DNA of 64,000 nucleotides from Siphlonurus alternatus. Taxonomy: Eukaryota; Arthropoda; Insecta; Ephemeroptera; Siphlonuridae. Shown piece by piece: positions 1 to 13,425 of the stretch. The position numbers were made by a program, and so were the translations under genes. Below the pieces are notes generated by a model, which did not search any database, was not told the DNA's origin, and worked only from the letters and a program-made list of their open reading frames with translations. Where the stretch lies: positions 39,164,979-39,228,978 of the forward strand of contig OX463780.1 in NCBI GenBank assembly GCA_949825025.1. The letters run 5' to 3'. Numbering within the stretch: position 1 is the first letter of the stretch; each line of letters opens with the position of its first letter.

Positions 1-2664
1 ATATATAAAAAAGGGGAATTTCTTCATTTTACGTAATAGGCTCTCATGTTTTCTCTTTCTATTAGTGTATTTTTAGCCTATATGAAAGATTTAATAAAAT
101 AAATATTTCAACATCATCATAAATAATTAACATGAGTGTTCTTTCCTTGTCTTGGTTGTATAATATAAATACAACTTTGCGTTGTAATATAACACAATAA
201 GCATTAATGTGCGGACGCAATTATATAAAAAAATGCTGAAAAATTTTCATAATCGATTATGTCTGCCTTAATTTTGAGCTAATTTTCAGTTAAGTAGAAA
301 CATCTGAGAGTTTTAAAAGCATTGGTAACAAATTACTCTTGGAAAAAAAAAAAAAAAAAAAAAACTATTGTATTGAGTAGAAACTTTTTTTTTTTTTTTT
401 CAATTCACATTTAAGTAAGAACAACAACAAAAGTGTTTTGTTTCTGGTTCGCCATCTCTGTTTACCAGGCTCAACAATGAGGAGGGTTGTGTTGTTAGTC
501 GTATTAGGGCGCAGCCTGCCTAACGAGATTGAAGCAACTTTGGCCCGTTGGCAATCGAATTAGCGCTGCTACTGCTGCCAGGCGCCAGCATCACCTAGTG
601 CCAAAGCAAGCAGACAGTGGCGGATGGAAGTGCTGCATGGGGCTGCTGAATGTAGGTGAGAGCTGCTGCAGCCTCCTCTCTTCACACATGTTCGCCCAGC
701 CCATATCTACCACTGGTGTATCCAGAAAATTATAAACTTTTTGTCTCATGATGGCGTGAGGCTGCGGACTCATTTTAAATTTTACTTCTTATGTTGAGTC
801 CCTGTAAAGATTTAAAGAGAAGCTCACACCCCAAAATCTCTTGCTTTTGCATTTGCTCTTCCTTGTAGCTCAGTTCTTACTCTGTATAATATCTTCTGCC
901 TTACCTCTCAATCTCTCTCTTCTATATAACACAATGCAACAGAGTTCCAAAAATATCATTTGGTACACTCTTAGTCCACAAGATTGAAACACTGCTTATT
1001 ATTGCAATACATCCCTTTTCAACATATTTTTTAGACTAGCTCTGTACATTTCCTCCAAGAAAATTTTAAAATCTCTTCTATAAGAAAGGCTTATAGATTT
1101 TTAAACTTCCAGGAAAACTTTGTTTTTTTTTTTTGTGTTTTACAAATGTGACTACTGCAACATTTTTTGTTGACGAAGTAAACATTTTTGTAAAATTTTA
1201 TGTTAAAAATAGTAAATTACTTACTCAATATGGTACATTTTTTTTTTATAAATATACTATACATAAAATATTTTACACAAATTGAATTTATATTTAACAG
1301 GATTGTGAGGGAGAAAATGTAAAATTTGCCAAATAAAAGTGTCAGAATGAATATTAAACAGTTGGTAGCATTGACAAATAATAAAAATTCGCCAACAAAA
1401 TAGCCAAATAATTCAATGCTTTCAATGAAACTGGTTTGGTGAAACCAAAATTTTAGCAAGCACAATACATTTAATTCTTTACATTCAAATTGTAACACAG
1501 AGTCATGTTTTTTTTTTTTAAAAGTACAAACTTTTACATTACATAAAAATTTAATAGAAATTATACTTTGACAAATTATATTATTATATAATATACCCCC
1601 TCTTCATCGTGTTTTTTACCATATACCATTATATATATTTTTTTATATTCATATATTAAAGTAGTGTAAATTTATAGCAGTACTACATGTAGTCTAATTT
1701 ACAGTGCGATATATTTTGGTACGGTTGCAAATTTACTTCACACTCGAGTAAACTTGGAAGTGACCACCCCGTGCTTGTAGGGAGAAAACTTTGTCTACGG
1801 TGTAGTATAGTATATAGCAAGCAGTGTGCTTGCTTGCATGGTTCCATAACCCAAAGCCAAAAGCAGGAAATTAGATTAGTAGAAGCAATTACAAAACCAT
1901 TAGAGAATATGACCGCGGTTACACTACCTACCTTCCCATAGCCATAATTTAATTTAAATATGCAAACTATTTGCAGTTACATTGTTTTATATACATATAT
2001 TATATATATATGGAATGGAAAATTTAGAAATAAAAGTTAGGATATTAGTTTATCTCAACGTTGTTTAACATACTCTATGTTATACATCATATATAATAGT
2101 TACTGTACTTAAATAAGTAAATTTTCATGAAGTTCGTGGTATGTTTGATGTTTAATATACTGTACTTTACTTAAGAAGATAATATGAAAATATAGCCATG
2201 AAAAAAATTATACTTGCAAATTTATAGTATAGCTCTAAATATTATATAACTCCTAAATTTTATTCCATGGTTTAAATTGTAAATTCATTGTAATAATTAA
2301 CATCGAATACTCACAAAATATCATCACTCTTATACAGAAAATAAACATTTTGGTAGTAAAATAGAGAGTTCAGGTGTTGTCTGCAGAAGTTAATTTATAA
2401 TTATATTATCTGAACATGGCAATTCACATCCCTAAAAATTTTTCAAGACTATGTAATTTTAAGGCCGAATGAACGTTTCTCCTGCTCTGTTTATGGGCGT
2501 TGCAAACTGTGGAAGTGCCTGCCATGGTGATTTTTTTTAATGCCTCGACTAGAGTGCTTTTCTTAATCCCCTCTGAAATTTTAAATTTTGTACTTTCACC
2601 CAATTGAATACGATTCTATGAGATCTAATTTTCAACCAGGCTTTAAGTTAGACGTCATCTATGC
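1..2664. other. Non-coding stretch downstream of the last visible exon
   Basis: AT-rich sequence with no recognisable exon. It contains an A-run at 343-364 facing a T-run at 385-400. A GC-richer patch at about 480-780 has short open frames on both strands with no family resemblance. On the gene's strand this should be intron or a later part of the sidestep-like gene; I looked for the next Ig exon (beginning with the remainder of a Leu-like codon) and did not find it. Confidence 0.5.
343..400. repeat. Facing poly(A)/poly(T) runs
   Basis: A run of about 22 A (343-364) is followed after 20 bases by a run of about 16 T (385-400), so the RNA of either strand could fold into an A-T hairpin. The run lengths are the sort that vary between individuals and assemblies. 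Confidence 0.8.
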
Positions 2665-2995
2665 AATGGAGTATCGACCTCAAATTTTTTTATTGCAGAA
2701 ATGGATAGAGCGTGCAAAGTTATGCGACCCTGATTTTTTTCAGATCTTTTAGAGCCCGGTAACTATTTTTAAAAAATTATTGAAAGTCCTTTTTGTGACG
2801 TCACGAGGCGGCAAGTCCTATCTTTTTCTTAAGGAGCGGCGTCTTGTGACGTCACAAAAAGTACTTTCAATATTTTTTTAAAAATAGTTCCCCGGCTCTA
2901 AAAATCTGAAAAAAAAAAAAATCAGGGTAGCATATATAACTTTGCACGCTATATCCATTTCTGAAATAAAAAAAAATTGAGGACAATACTTCATT
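2665..2995. mobile_element. Foldback (MITE-like) element, family A, copy 1
   Basis: A nearly complete inverted repeat of about 331 bp. The left end AATGGAGTATCGACCTCAA mirrors the right end TTGAGGACAATACTTCATT, and the arms stay complementary almost to the centre, including the segments that read GAAATGGATAGAG and GATTTTTTTCAGAT. Each arm carries a TGACGTCA octamer (2796-2803 and 2847-2854). The short centre is asymmetric, which shows that this copy is reversed relative to copy 2 at 58846-59165. No protein is encoded, and no convincing target duplication is visible. It is non-autonomous; the superfamily is unknown. Confidence 0.85.
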
Positions 2996-3068
2996 GGATG
3001 TTCGTCTCTCGGATCTACAAGACCTGTATATCATACAAGGGTTGGATGTCTAGATGTATGTTACTCAC

Positions 3069-3305
3069 AGTTCATGTCGACGTGCACGGTGGCCGCGAGA
3101 GGCGCCGTCCTGTTGTTGTTGATGGCCTGGCACGTGAGCTCCGAGTGGAGGTCTCCGCGGCCCAGCCGCTCGATCAGCAGCTCGGCACTCACCACGCCGC
3201 TCGTCGCCACCACGGCCTTCCTGCTGTTTGACGAGGCGTGATGAGGCGCAGAGCTGATCACCACCACATCATTCCTCAACCATCGCACGTTCGGAATCGG
3301 CTGGC
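3069..3305 (-). CDS. Internal exon of the same sidestep-family Ig protein (rest of the Ig domain)
   Basis: This 237-bp exon encodes 78 whole codons plus split codons. It starts with the last two bases of a Gly codon, then QPIPNVRWLRND, and later contains RGDLHSELTCQAINNN and ends VHVDMN plus a single T. Joined to the exon at 31402-31512 it gives ...CDVFGGQPIPNVRW..., so the core Trp lies 13 residues and the second Cys 63 residues after the first Cys: a complete Ig fold. The ending 'TV.VDMN' followed by a codon starting with T is what Side-family proteins show before the next domain (commonly DMNL). An N-glycosylation sequon (NRT) follows the second Cys. The acceptor AG is at 3307-3306 and the donor GTGAGT at 3068-3063; both borders are phase 1. 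The exon is GC-rich against an AT-rich background. No stop or frameshift is seen, so the gene appears intact here. Confidence 0.85.
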
Positions 3306-3399
3306 CTGTCAACATAATTACGTTTGTCGTTATATGACTTAATTTTATGATATTTAAATTCTTAAAATATTGGAAGGAATTGTATCATCTTAGTATTAA

Positions 3400-3703
3400 C
3401 AGAGATCTTATAGTGTAGAGATATAGAACGCTTATGGCCAAAATTTTGTTTAAACATCACAGAGCTTGAGAGAAGTGCAACTACGTTATTCCGAAGCTTT
3501 TTAGGATAGGCATTCAGATGGCGTTACTGTGACGGGGTGCCAGCTGCATCGCGACACCCAATACTCCTGCAGCTCCACCTACATGCAGAGACCTGAACGT
3601 GTCCTTTTTAACTTCATCTACAGAATTTCTTTGGTTTCTATGCCAACAGATAGGAAAAATATTTGACACGTACGTTCAATATCTCTACACTATAAGATCT
3701 CTG
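3400..3703. mobile_element. Inverted-repeat MITE next to the 3069-3305 exon
   Basis: Terminal inverted repeats of about 25 bp: left CAGAGATCTTATAGTGTAG and right CTACACTATAAGATCTCTG. They bound a 304-bp element and are flanked by the direct repeat GTATTAA (3393-3399 and 3704-3710), extendable to 8-9 bp depending on where the ends are set. Ends of the form CAG...CTG with a duplication near 8 bp would suit a hAT-type element; a 9-bp reading would suit a Mutator-type element. The interior is GC-richer and encodes nothing recognisable. It lies in the intron within 100 bp of the splice acceptor of the Ig exon. Confidence 0.8.
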
Positions 3704-3710
3704 GTATTAA

Positions 3711-6563
3711 CACTTGGAAAGTGAAATTATAAGCATCTATATAGTAGCTACATAGAAACGCTATATATTTCTAACTTGAAACACATACATAATGTGGTTT
3801 TCAGATCGCATTGTTTTTCACTGTTGTCAACTTATATTAAACTTATTCCGACTAATTAAACTAACAGTAAGAAAGTATTGACAGGGTTTACTACCGTTCA
3901 GTGTACGCATCTATTAGTAACTTATTTTAATATTGTTACTATTGTAACGACTATTTTATGCCATGTACATAAATAATTAATTTGAAGAAACTTTTAAGTT
4001 AAATGTATTCTACGATTTTATATTTTTATTTTTAAAAAGTACAAGAATACAATAATTTAAACGTAAGAGCTATTGAACTGCCTCCAGCAAGTATAGACCA
4101 AACAGCTGTTCTTGACAATTTGATTGCGTGTCACAAGATGTCAGTGGAATCGATAGTTTTGAGCTTGTGTGTTGATTTTAAAGCTTTCTTCTCACAATGC
4201 AATGTCGTGAAGTTAAAGCTTGTTTTCACCCTCACTTGTCAGTGAGCTAGCTATTATTCTTAAAATAATACTCTGCTGGAGTTCTAAATGGCAAGGATGG
4301 TAAATTGATAACTGAATTATTACGTTTTAGAAATTTTTATTGTTTTGAATATAAAAAAACAATATAATGTACACACAAGATTATTAAAACTATATAAAAA
4401 TATCCCCATGAATTTAATTTGTATGTCATTGTATCACATTAATGCTAAAGTTGAAAGTGCAGCCTGAGGTAGTATGAACGTGATACGGTATGAATGGTTG
4501 AATCCATTTACTAATGCTCTAAAAGCTCTCCTATATAAATAGAAATCACATGATAACCCCCGAACAATTGTTCCAATTTACTGCTGCGACAGCGTGTAAA
4601 TTTAAAACAAATCTGTTGGTTTGATTTATACTGGGTGCTTCATTATTGTTTTCAAAACTCATATTTCATAATTCCCATAGTCCCATATGTGATCAGTATA
4701 TAAATATAAAATAAAATTGAACAATTTCTGAAAGTAAAAATATCACAATTTTACTGTTTTAAATCACATCAAAATATTCAAAATAAGCAATTTTTAGGAA
4801 GAAAACTACTATTTTTTTTTATCTAGAATACATCTTCTTGTAAATGTGACTGTCGTCGTTGTTATGTATATTTTGTGTATTGATGTTGTCAATCATTTAT
4901 CACAATGCGGTTGCCACTCAGAAAATCATGCAGTGGTCACACAAGGGAAAGAAGAGGGTGGGAGGGAGGATAAGGAAAACGTGAGGCCACTGCCGAGTTT
5001 TGATTGCGGCCCCGCGTGCGTTTGATGGCCAATAAATCAATATATTTGCGTCACATCAGAGCACACGTTGTGGGGATACATAAAATACATACAAGACGTT
5101 TCAGATTGCTGCTACTGTAAATATATAGTTCTTATTAAATTTATATATCGTTATAAAGATATTAAAGTAGAATGACTGAAACAATATTTAATATAAAATA
5201 AAATATAAACATATTTGCACATAAAATTAAACTGTTTTATCAATTTAAATGAAGACCAGGTCTTTAAATTAGTCGATCAATTCGATCATGGATATTTACA
5301 ATATTAATTGTTTGCAAATTATTTAATTTTATTTTACCTTCGTTAGTAAAATTTACAGTGGAATGAAAATACAAATTGAATTCAAAAAATTCGAATTTAC
5401 AGAGCTTCATTATACTCCTTGTTAAAAATAAATTATTCAACAATCGTAAAACCATTTACGAGTAACTCATTTATAAATGTAATGTCAAAATTTTGCATGT
5501 CATGGTGAACCTTGCAGTAACAAAACCCAGCTGTTTAGTACTAATGTATTATGAATAAACACCAAAAATATTTATTAAAAAAAAATATATTAAAATTTAA
5601 ACCCAACATAAACAATGCTTATACTTTGTTTACAGACTCTAAAAAATATAATGTTCGTTTTTTTTATGAACTCAACAAGCTTAAATATGAACATAATAAT
5701 TTAATTAAAAATTTTAGTTATTAATTAATATAACTAATTTAGAGTATAGAATAATACCAAGTGGGTGTTGAAATATTAATTATAGTATAATCATATGTAA
5801 ATGTTTTACTAGATCGAATGACGTTGTTCAATCTAATTTGGTTTTCATTGATTAGTAATCGTCAGTGCTTGCTGGTTAGGCTGGCGTTAATCCCTCGAGC
5901 CGCTCGAGTTGCGGCCATGTTCGTTATTTTGAGCCTCATTTAATATGTTGTCACACAACCGTCACTGGTCGCATTATTTTTTTTGTCCAGCTTATTACAT
6001 AATCAAACATTCACGCGTTATATTGACTTTTTTACGTAATCTGCGAGTACCAAAATAGGACTTTATTTATAAAACTGGACTTTTGTGAATTAAAAATGTC
6101 CAATGTTGTTGGAGAATAAAAAAAAATGTGTTGATAAAATTAATCAACATGATAGTACTTTTATTTTAGTATAATTGGTTTTCCTTATTAAATACTTATT
6201 TCTTTACTCTTAATTACTTAATATTATTCCTTACATTAGCATTTTGAATGCAATGATTATTATTATTATTTAATTAGTGCAAAGTCAGTTTAATGTTAAA
6301 ATATCATATTAAAAAAATCAAACTATCCCCGTTCATTTCTTTTGGTGGAGTAAACGCATTAAAGAAAAATCATGATTGGCATATATTGTTACTTATCACT
6401 CGAAAAAATTATAATCTAACACGAGGAAATTATAATATGTTTTTTAATTATCAAAATTCTTATTTTTACCAAATTTTAATTTTAAATCAACCAATAAGTT
6501 ATTTAAATGTATTCTTCATGAAAACATTACAAATTCTTTTGATTTAAAATCAAGTACGAAAAT

Positions 6564-6619
<56 letters not shown>

Positions 6620-9600
6620 CGTTGACAGTTTAGATATTACAAGAGTGTAAACATTTAAATTTATTAAGAAGTTAAAAGAAAAATTTTAAATTACATTATT
6701 CATGCAAAATTTTGTATAATCTTATACATAATTCGAATTTAAAGTTTGATTATAAATTTGCAAACCTTCAAAAATCAAAATTCCCTGGAAATTTTACTAA
6801 TTTAAATAAAGGAACGTCATATATACAACACTTAAAATTTGATACAATATAAATATTAAAGTTATTAAGTTTCAAAAAAATAAATGTTGGTGAAAAGCAC
6901 CTTGATAATTTTAATTGTATAAGGTTTGAGCAGTACGATTCAGGTGTCACCATCATTTCAACAAGGTGTGGTTATTCTGAGGTGATCTTGTTAAAGCGGT
7001 CACGGCTTGAAGGCATGAGGTGGGCGTGGAGTGTCACATGTCACCTCTCGCACCGCAGCAGCAGCATCCTCGGTGACGTTGTCGTGTTATACGAACGAGA
7101 GGCTAACCACAGCAACCTTCTCTCAGACAGCCTTCGACTCCATGTACTATACAAGCTTTAGGGTAAACATGGATTTCAGTGGTATCACGTTCCAGAAACT
7201 CTTAAGACCTCTCTCACTAGATCGCACGTGTTTGCATGCAGACGTACGATTTTCAAATGAAAACTTATGGGATCGGGTGCAGCCACGCACAGAGCTTCGT
7301 TTCATACATCGCATCGCATGCGATCATAAAGTTCTCATTTAGAAGCAGCTATAAATTTTTATGATACGAAGTCATACGATGCCATACGATACGGTAAAAA
7401 GACAGTAAGAGTCATTATAGAGTCAATCGCATTTCAAAATATTTCCTGCACTAAAAAACGACCATCTTGCTTCGATTTATTGTCCAAATAACACACAGAA
7501 CGTATACAATTACAGGTATATAATATAATTTAAAAGGCAGCCATATAATTCAGTGCTATATAGTCACGTATACCAGAAAATACAAGGAAATGTTATTTAA
7601 TGTAAACAGCACGTATCCAATGATTAAAATAATATATTAACTGTGTTCAAGCAGGATTGTCACAGACTACAGTGAAGTAGCCACAGTAGTCTTCAGACAA
7701 ACATGAATACAATGGTGCTTGAGATACAATGAAATGTATAACTGGAAGCGAGGATATGCTAAAACATGTAAGTGCGAATCACTTTCTTTGCAATTTTGAA
7801 GGTGAATAAAATACAGCAAAATTTCAATAGTTAATAAAATTTTATGGATTAATCTAATTTAATAATTACATTTTTTTTATAAAATGTTTTAGAAAAAAAA
7901 TATAAAAAACGGAAATGAATTGAAAATAACTTTGAAAAATTTAATTTAAATTTAATTTAATTATACCAAAAACTTTATTCTTGAATACATGCACAATTAA
8001 TTATTTCAGCTTAAAAAATAGTAAAAAGCAAACATGTGAAAATTTTAATAAGAGTAATGCTAATATTTCAAGCATAATTTAAATCCTCGGTACAGTTTTC
8101 GTAATAGCGTGCTGCAGTGCTCCATTCGCGACACAACAAAGCTGAATTTAAGCCGTTCTCCATTCCATGTCACGAGGTTGTTCCGCTCACTGTACTTTGT
8201 TTTTATTGCAATACGTAATTATTTTGTTTTTCTCATTACCTTGCATGATATTCTTTAAGAAAAACTTCTTGCGTTCTTACACTTCTTATATACACATTGC
8301 ATAATATTATGTATAAATATAGTGATTCTGTTTTTAGGTTTATATTATAAAAAAAATACCTCTTGGGTGGAAGGGGGTTGTGTTCTGCTTCTACAGCATT
8401 TTTGAATTTGATATTTAATATAAAAAAATGTTGTTGGAAGAAAACTTTTTTAAGTTATTTAATATATTATATAAGATACATAAATTAAATTGTTTTAAGA
8501 AATAAAAATTTGCTTAAGAACACAATTTTTGGTACCTTTTATGTCAATATTATGAATATAAAAAATACGTTTTAGTTTAAAAAAATTATAATTTAACTTG
8601 TATACATAATGTTATAAAACAGTGTCTTATTTTTTTTAAAAAAAATAAGAGATTTTATCGAAATCTGGGAAAAAAACACAAACTTTTTTACCTCCTTTTT
8701 TATTGGTAAAAAATAAATAAAATCTCTTTCATCTATTTTTTTCCCTTATACCCTCAAGGGATTTCAATATCAGTATAAGCTAAAAACGCCGCTACGCCGC
8801 CGCCTGTCTTCCAGCATCGCCTCTTCCGTGGTGCTGCACGTATATATAAAAGTTTGAAGTTTTTTAATGTATTTAAATGTGTTTTTCTTGTGGGATGAAC
8901 GTTTCGCTATCACATTCCACTCGACTGCTTTACAAGGAGCTCGGGTATTTTATATCAAAATTCACAATAATTGACTATGACAGTAGTGCACGCACAACCC
9001 TTTTTTGTTCACAACTTTAACAGTGAAAATCAACATTGTTTAATTTTAATATTATTAAAATTACTTGAATTTAAACTTTGTGATAATTAAAATGTGAATA
9101 TGAAACTTCAACAAGAAGTTTTGTAAATTTTTATCTACATTAATTTATATGTTAACTCTTGCAAGTGCATGTGTGTAATTCTTAATAATTCTCAAAAATG
9201 TATTATCTAAATACATATAATTAAGTTTAGATAAGTTAATTAAGTTAAGACAAGTTAATATTTTACTGCAATTATTAAAACTTTAAAAAAACTTTAATTT
9301 TTACATCAGTTAATATCAATTAAGTATTACGATCATAATAATTTCACTCGCATTTCAAGAGAAAACTAATCAATTAAAATTATTATATATTAAATTGAAG
9401 AAAATATTATAAGATAATTACTAATAAAAAAAGGGCTACATCCGTCACTAGCTATTCTGTTGGTTTTGTCTTTACTTTAGCGTAAGTAAAGGCTGGCTGG
9501 CTGATTTGACGGCTTGAATGGCCACGCAGGCTTACCTTATCTATAAGTCTGAAGCATGTGAGCTTGTGTGCTGGGATTAAGGCAAGCCAGGGATGTTGCA

Positions 9601-12600
9601 GCTTGGGCGTTGGTCCAGCCGTGATATGATAACATCACGAGATCACAGCAAGCACGACAGACAAATGCAAACCTGATGCCTGCGCACTCACACAAAAAGA
9701 TAACACTCTCTCATTTGTCTGAACAGACGTAAAGAATGTCATACACAATTGAATCCGATTGATTGTTGAACAAAATAAAGAATGGTGATAAATTTAAAAA
9801 CCTTTAAGGAATTGTAGTATATTATTTATAACTTTTTATATTTATTATTTTTTTATTAGATCAAGTAAATAAAATTTAATTCTTAAAATATAGAAACAAA
9901 TTATTTCTGGGTTATGTATTAATAAATAATAAATTTACTAAAATGTAAGTTTATAAAACACTCTAACCAAAAATTCACTTAAAATATAGCTTATAAATTG
10001 ATGAATAAATTTGAAATGATTTTCCTTATAAAAACTTGCAAAATCTACTTAAAAAACAGAAAAAATATAGCAAAGTAGAATTTCTAACGACCAAACGAAC
10101 ACTAAAAGTGACATTGATAAACTAGACGTCATAAGTTACCATGAAATTATCAGACATTTCTGTTCCGTCAAATTTGGTCAAAACTATCAGCTTACGATGG
10201 ATTAAATTCACTGCCTCCGAAATAAATCGCTGATATACATCTTTTTATGACAAAACTTTTTTATGATTGCAAACTTTATTTTTTTTTTCATAAAAAAGTA
10301 TTCAATTGATTTTTAATAGCATGCACTTTGACATACGTACACACAAAAAACACGTTTTTTTAAACATAACTTTTTTATACATCTATAAGGACTTAATTTC
10401 ATCAATAATTTTATATGGAACTTTATTATAGTGTAGCATATAATTTTTTGATGAGCTCTTCACCAGCTTTATTACCTTTCAAGTAAACTTATGCTGCATA
10501 TATATTTTTTTATAAGCAATTATTAATTTTCATTTCTCAACCATTTAAAATTAATATAAAAAAATGTTATTTCTTTCCATAAAAAAATCATGTACCATTT
10601 TTTCAATTTTGCGCAACATTATAAGCTTCATCCATCTTGCTTGCGAAAAAGGTGAGTATCATGGTATGGAGAAGTATTGGATACCGACAGAGGGGTAAGG
10701 AAAAAATTGCATACTGCTTCAAACTTTTAGGTACAGAAATGTTGCGACGTTTCTATGAGTCAACGTATGTATGAATTGCCTCGCCGACCTGATCGACTAT
10801 TATCTCTTTCGGATACAACAGGTCGCACTGCTGCCAAGGTTATATTCTTCCAAATATGACATATCATAAATAATATGCTTAAGAATTTAGAAGTTCCATA
10901 CGCCCCCAAGCATCCGTACACCTCAGTGCAGTTTGTTACTCCTACCTGATTTATTACTGGAGTTTTAGCTCAAACAGACAAAGCCAGTTGAGTAGCCAAT
11001 GTTTGCCAACCTTTCACAGATTGCGTGGCAATTTCCTCAATGAGAGTAAATAGAAGTCATGGTGTGTACGCAGTAGTTATGAAGTTAAAAAAAAAATATA
11101 TATATGTCAACATTTACAAATTTCGGCTGTTGATTCAGCAACAATGAGTGCTGAGAGCTAGCACGGTGCTCAGGTGTGGAAACATCGCGTGATATCCGTA
11201 CTTTACCTTGCTGTATATGGAGGCGTGGCGAAATGTAAATTTGTTAATTGGAATGCACAGAGAAAGTACTTATATTTTATCTGTAAGATTTTCAGTTATT
11301 TGTCTTTAGATCACTACCTCGAATCTCAAGGTGTACGTTGGAAAATTTTCCTAGCAATTTAGATTATAGCAAAATAGATAAAAATATATATTGTCCAGAT
11401 TTTTTTTAGAATTAAAACAATCTTCTTTCAAAAATCAGCAAATTAAGAAACTTACTTGAAATCTACAAGGTTAAAATTTCATTTAAAGCTATTGTGTTTT
11501 TTAATGTAAGCTCAATGAAGTAAGTTGACTTAAATTTATGTAAAAGCGTACATTTTATATTAATTTCAAGCTTGTTCATACTTCAGTCTAAAGTATGACA
11601 AGATTTAACATGCAAAAGTCAATATCAGGTATGAAAAATGGTTTTTTAGAGAAGCTGCATATATGTGATACCGAATAAATGAGCGTTCACTTCTTCTAAA
11701 AGCCCTCGTTTTAATATTTATTGCACTGATAAAAATGACGTTTCTAAAGACGTTTACAATAAGATAATAAGTAAAAATTAATATTGACTTTATAGCATTA
11801 AGTAAAGCATTAATGAATAACTTATAATTAATTATAAAAAAATAAATATTACAAAATATTATATGATTTTTAATTATAAAAATAGAAAGAATACTTTACT
11901 TAAATAAAGGATATACTCTTTAAACAATGGCATTTTTTTTTGTTACAACATTGTATATATAATTATGTAAGTATATATAGAAGACTAAAAGACTCTAGGG
12001 AGAGAAAGGAGAAGGAAAAATCTTACTAAAAATGAATTCATTTATTTATAATGAACCTCAACACAGCTGAAATGTACGTGAAAGAATTTTTGTAAGATAA
12101 ACTTTAGAAGAAATAGGTAACACAAAATTAATGTTACATATATTTTGTAATTTTAAATATATTATTATAATTTGATTTCAAATATTAAAAACATATTAAA
12201 AGGAGGTACAAATTTATATATATATATATAAACTTAACTTAAACTTAGTGGTTATAAATATATAGCCACGTGTTTCATGAAGGCAAAACTAAATGAGGGC
12301 TTCTCATGGGTAATGGACAAAATTTAGAGAGAGAATAAATAATTGAGAAACATAAATTACGTTAAGGTAAAATAAACTTGATATTCACACATATGTTACA
12401 TTCAGTAGCAGTAGAAGAAGGATATTGTTCGTTTTACCGAGCTCTGATGAAGGAGTTTGTTGTTCACACCTCAAATTTAATTATTAGAGGTAAGTATAAA
12501 TAGAGAAATCACAGGAAATCATACCATAAACTTAATTAATGAATACGTAAAATACGTTTGTCAAAATATTGTGAATGGAGCTTATTATATAGTATGAATG

Positions 12601-13301
12601 GACGGTGATATATTTTTTTTACAAATTTACTTTATTTTTATTTGTATACAATTTTATTTTTAATGAACAATTTCAATGAAACAACCAGTAATTTCAAATG
12701 CCAGCCAAAAGTAACTTTTTCTGTCACTGTATTCAAAATAATTATTTTTTAGGTGAAAGTTATATAGTTAATTAAATTTAAAACTAAAAATACAAGAAAA
12801 AAAAAATAGAAAATATTTTTGATAAACCTTTCAAAGCCCTCTTTACTTTGCTGAGATGTTTCCGAATATTTTAATTATCGAGTATATTATAATGTTTATA
12901 ATATATTATGTTTGTATTTGAAGGGATCAAATTTTTGAAGCAAGGTTACAATCCCTGTCTACAAGTTAAGTACTATCTACAATATATTGTAAAACCATGT
13001 AGTGTGTTTTAGTGTAAAATGAACTAATAATTGTTGTAAAGTATGTATAATTTACTGCATGGATATATCATTACATTATCTTGTAAGTATCTATCTATAT
13101 GTAAAAAAATAATAAATATATATTCAATGCTAATACTTAATTCTACTCTGTTTTTTCCAACCAATTTTAACAACCACCAAAAATAAAAAATAAAAATAAT
13201 AAAAAAAAAGTTGTGCAGTGCACTGAAAGTTTCAGGATTGTATCAACAAAGCACAATTTTTGGCATTTTAATTTCCCACAACTGTATTTAATTTCTTATT
13301 A
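3711..13301. other. Intron stretch without recognisable genes
   Basis: AT-rich sequence with many short A and T runs. A long poly(A) lies at 6568-6613. GC-richer patches occur at about 6960-7330, 8780-8850 and 9480-9700. The patch at 7031-7342 contains a 103-codon plus-strand frame with no domain resemblance; I do not regard it as a gene. Nothing else supportable was seen. Confidence 0.5.
6568..6613 (+). repeat. Long poly(A) run
   Basis: An uninterrupted run of about 46 A. It could be the tail of an old retro-inserted sequence, but the bases upstream (6290-6567) are AT-rich and show no SINE promoter boxes or gene-like content, so it is called only as a homopolymer. Confidence 0.85.
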
Positions 13302-13425
13302 GACGTGTTTCACGAAGATAAGTCCAAGTTATCTAGGTTCCCACATCCTAAATCAATGATACTATAAACCACTGTTAGTGAGAAAGCTGAACAACTTTCT
13401 GAGCAACTCCTTCGTGAATCGTACC
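13302..13425. mobile_element. Short MITE, family B, copy 1 (decayed)
   Basis: Imperfect inverted repeat. The left side reads GTGTTTCACGAAG and the right side CTTCGTGAATCGTACCC, with a shared interior of the type CTAACAGTGG / AGTGAGAAAGCTG. It matches in layout and sequence the copies at 37288-37397, 38086-38202 and 40247-40377, whose ends read roughly GGGTGCGATTCACGAAAGAG. It is about 120 bp with no coding capacity. Confidence 0.6.

Noticed and set aside
7031..7342. A 103-codon plus-strand frame in a GC-richer patch
   Set aside because: No recognisable domain, no splice support, and length within what chance allows in GC-richer sequence.
10640..10665. Splice-donor-like GAAAAAG followed by GTGAGT
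   Set aside because: An isolated motif without an upstream open frame or promoter features; such matches are expected by chance over 64 kb.
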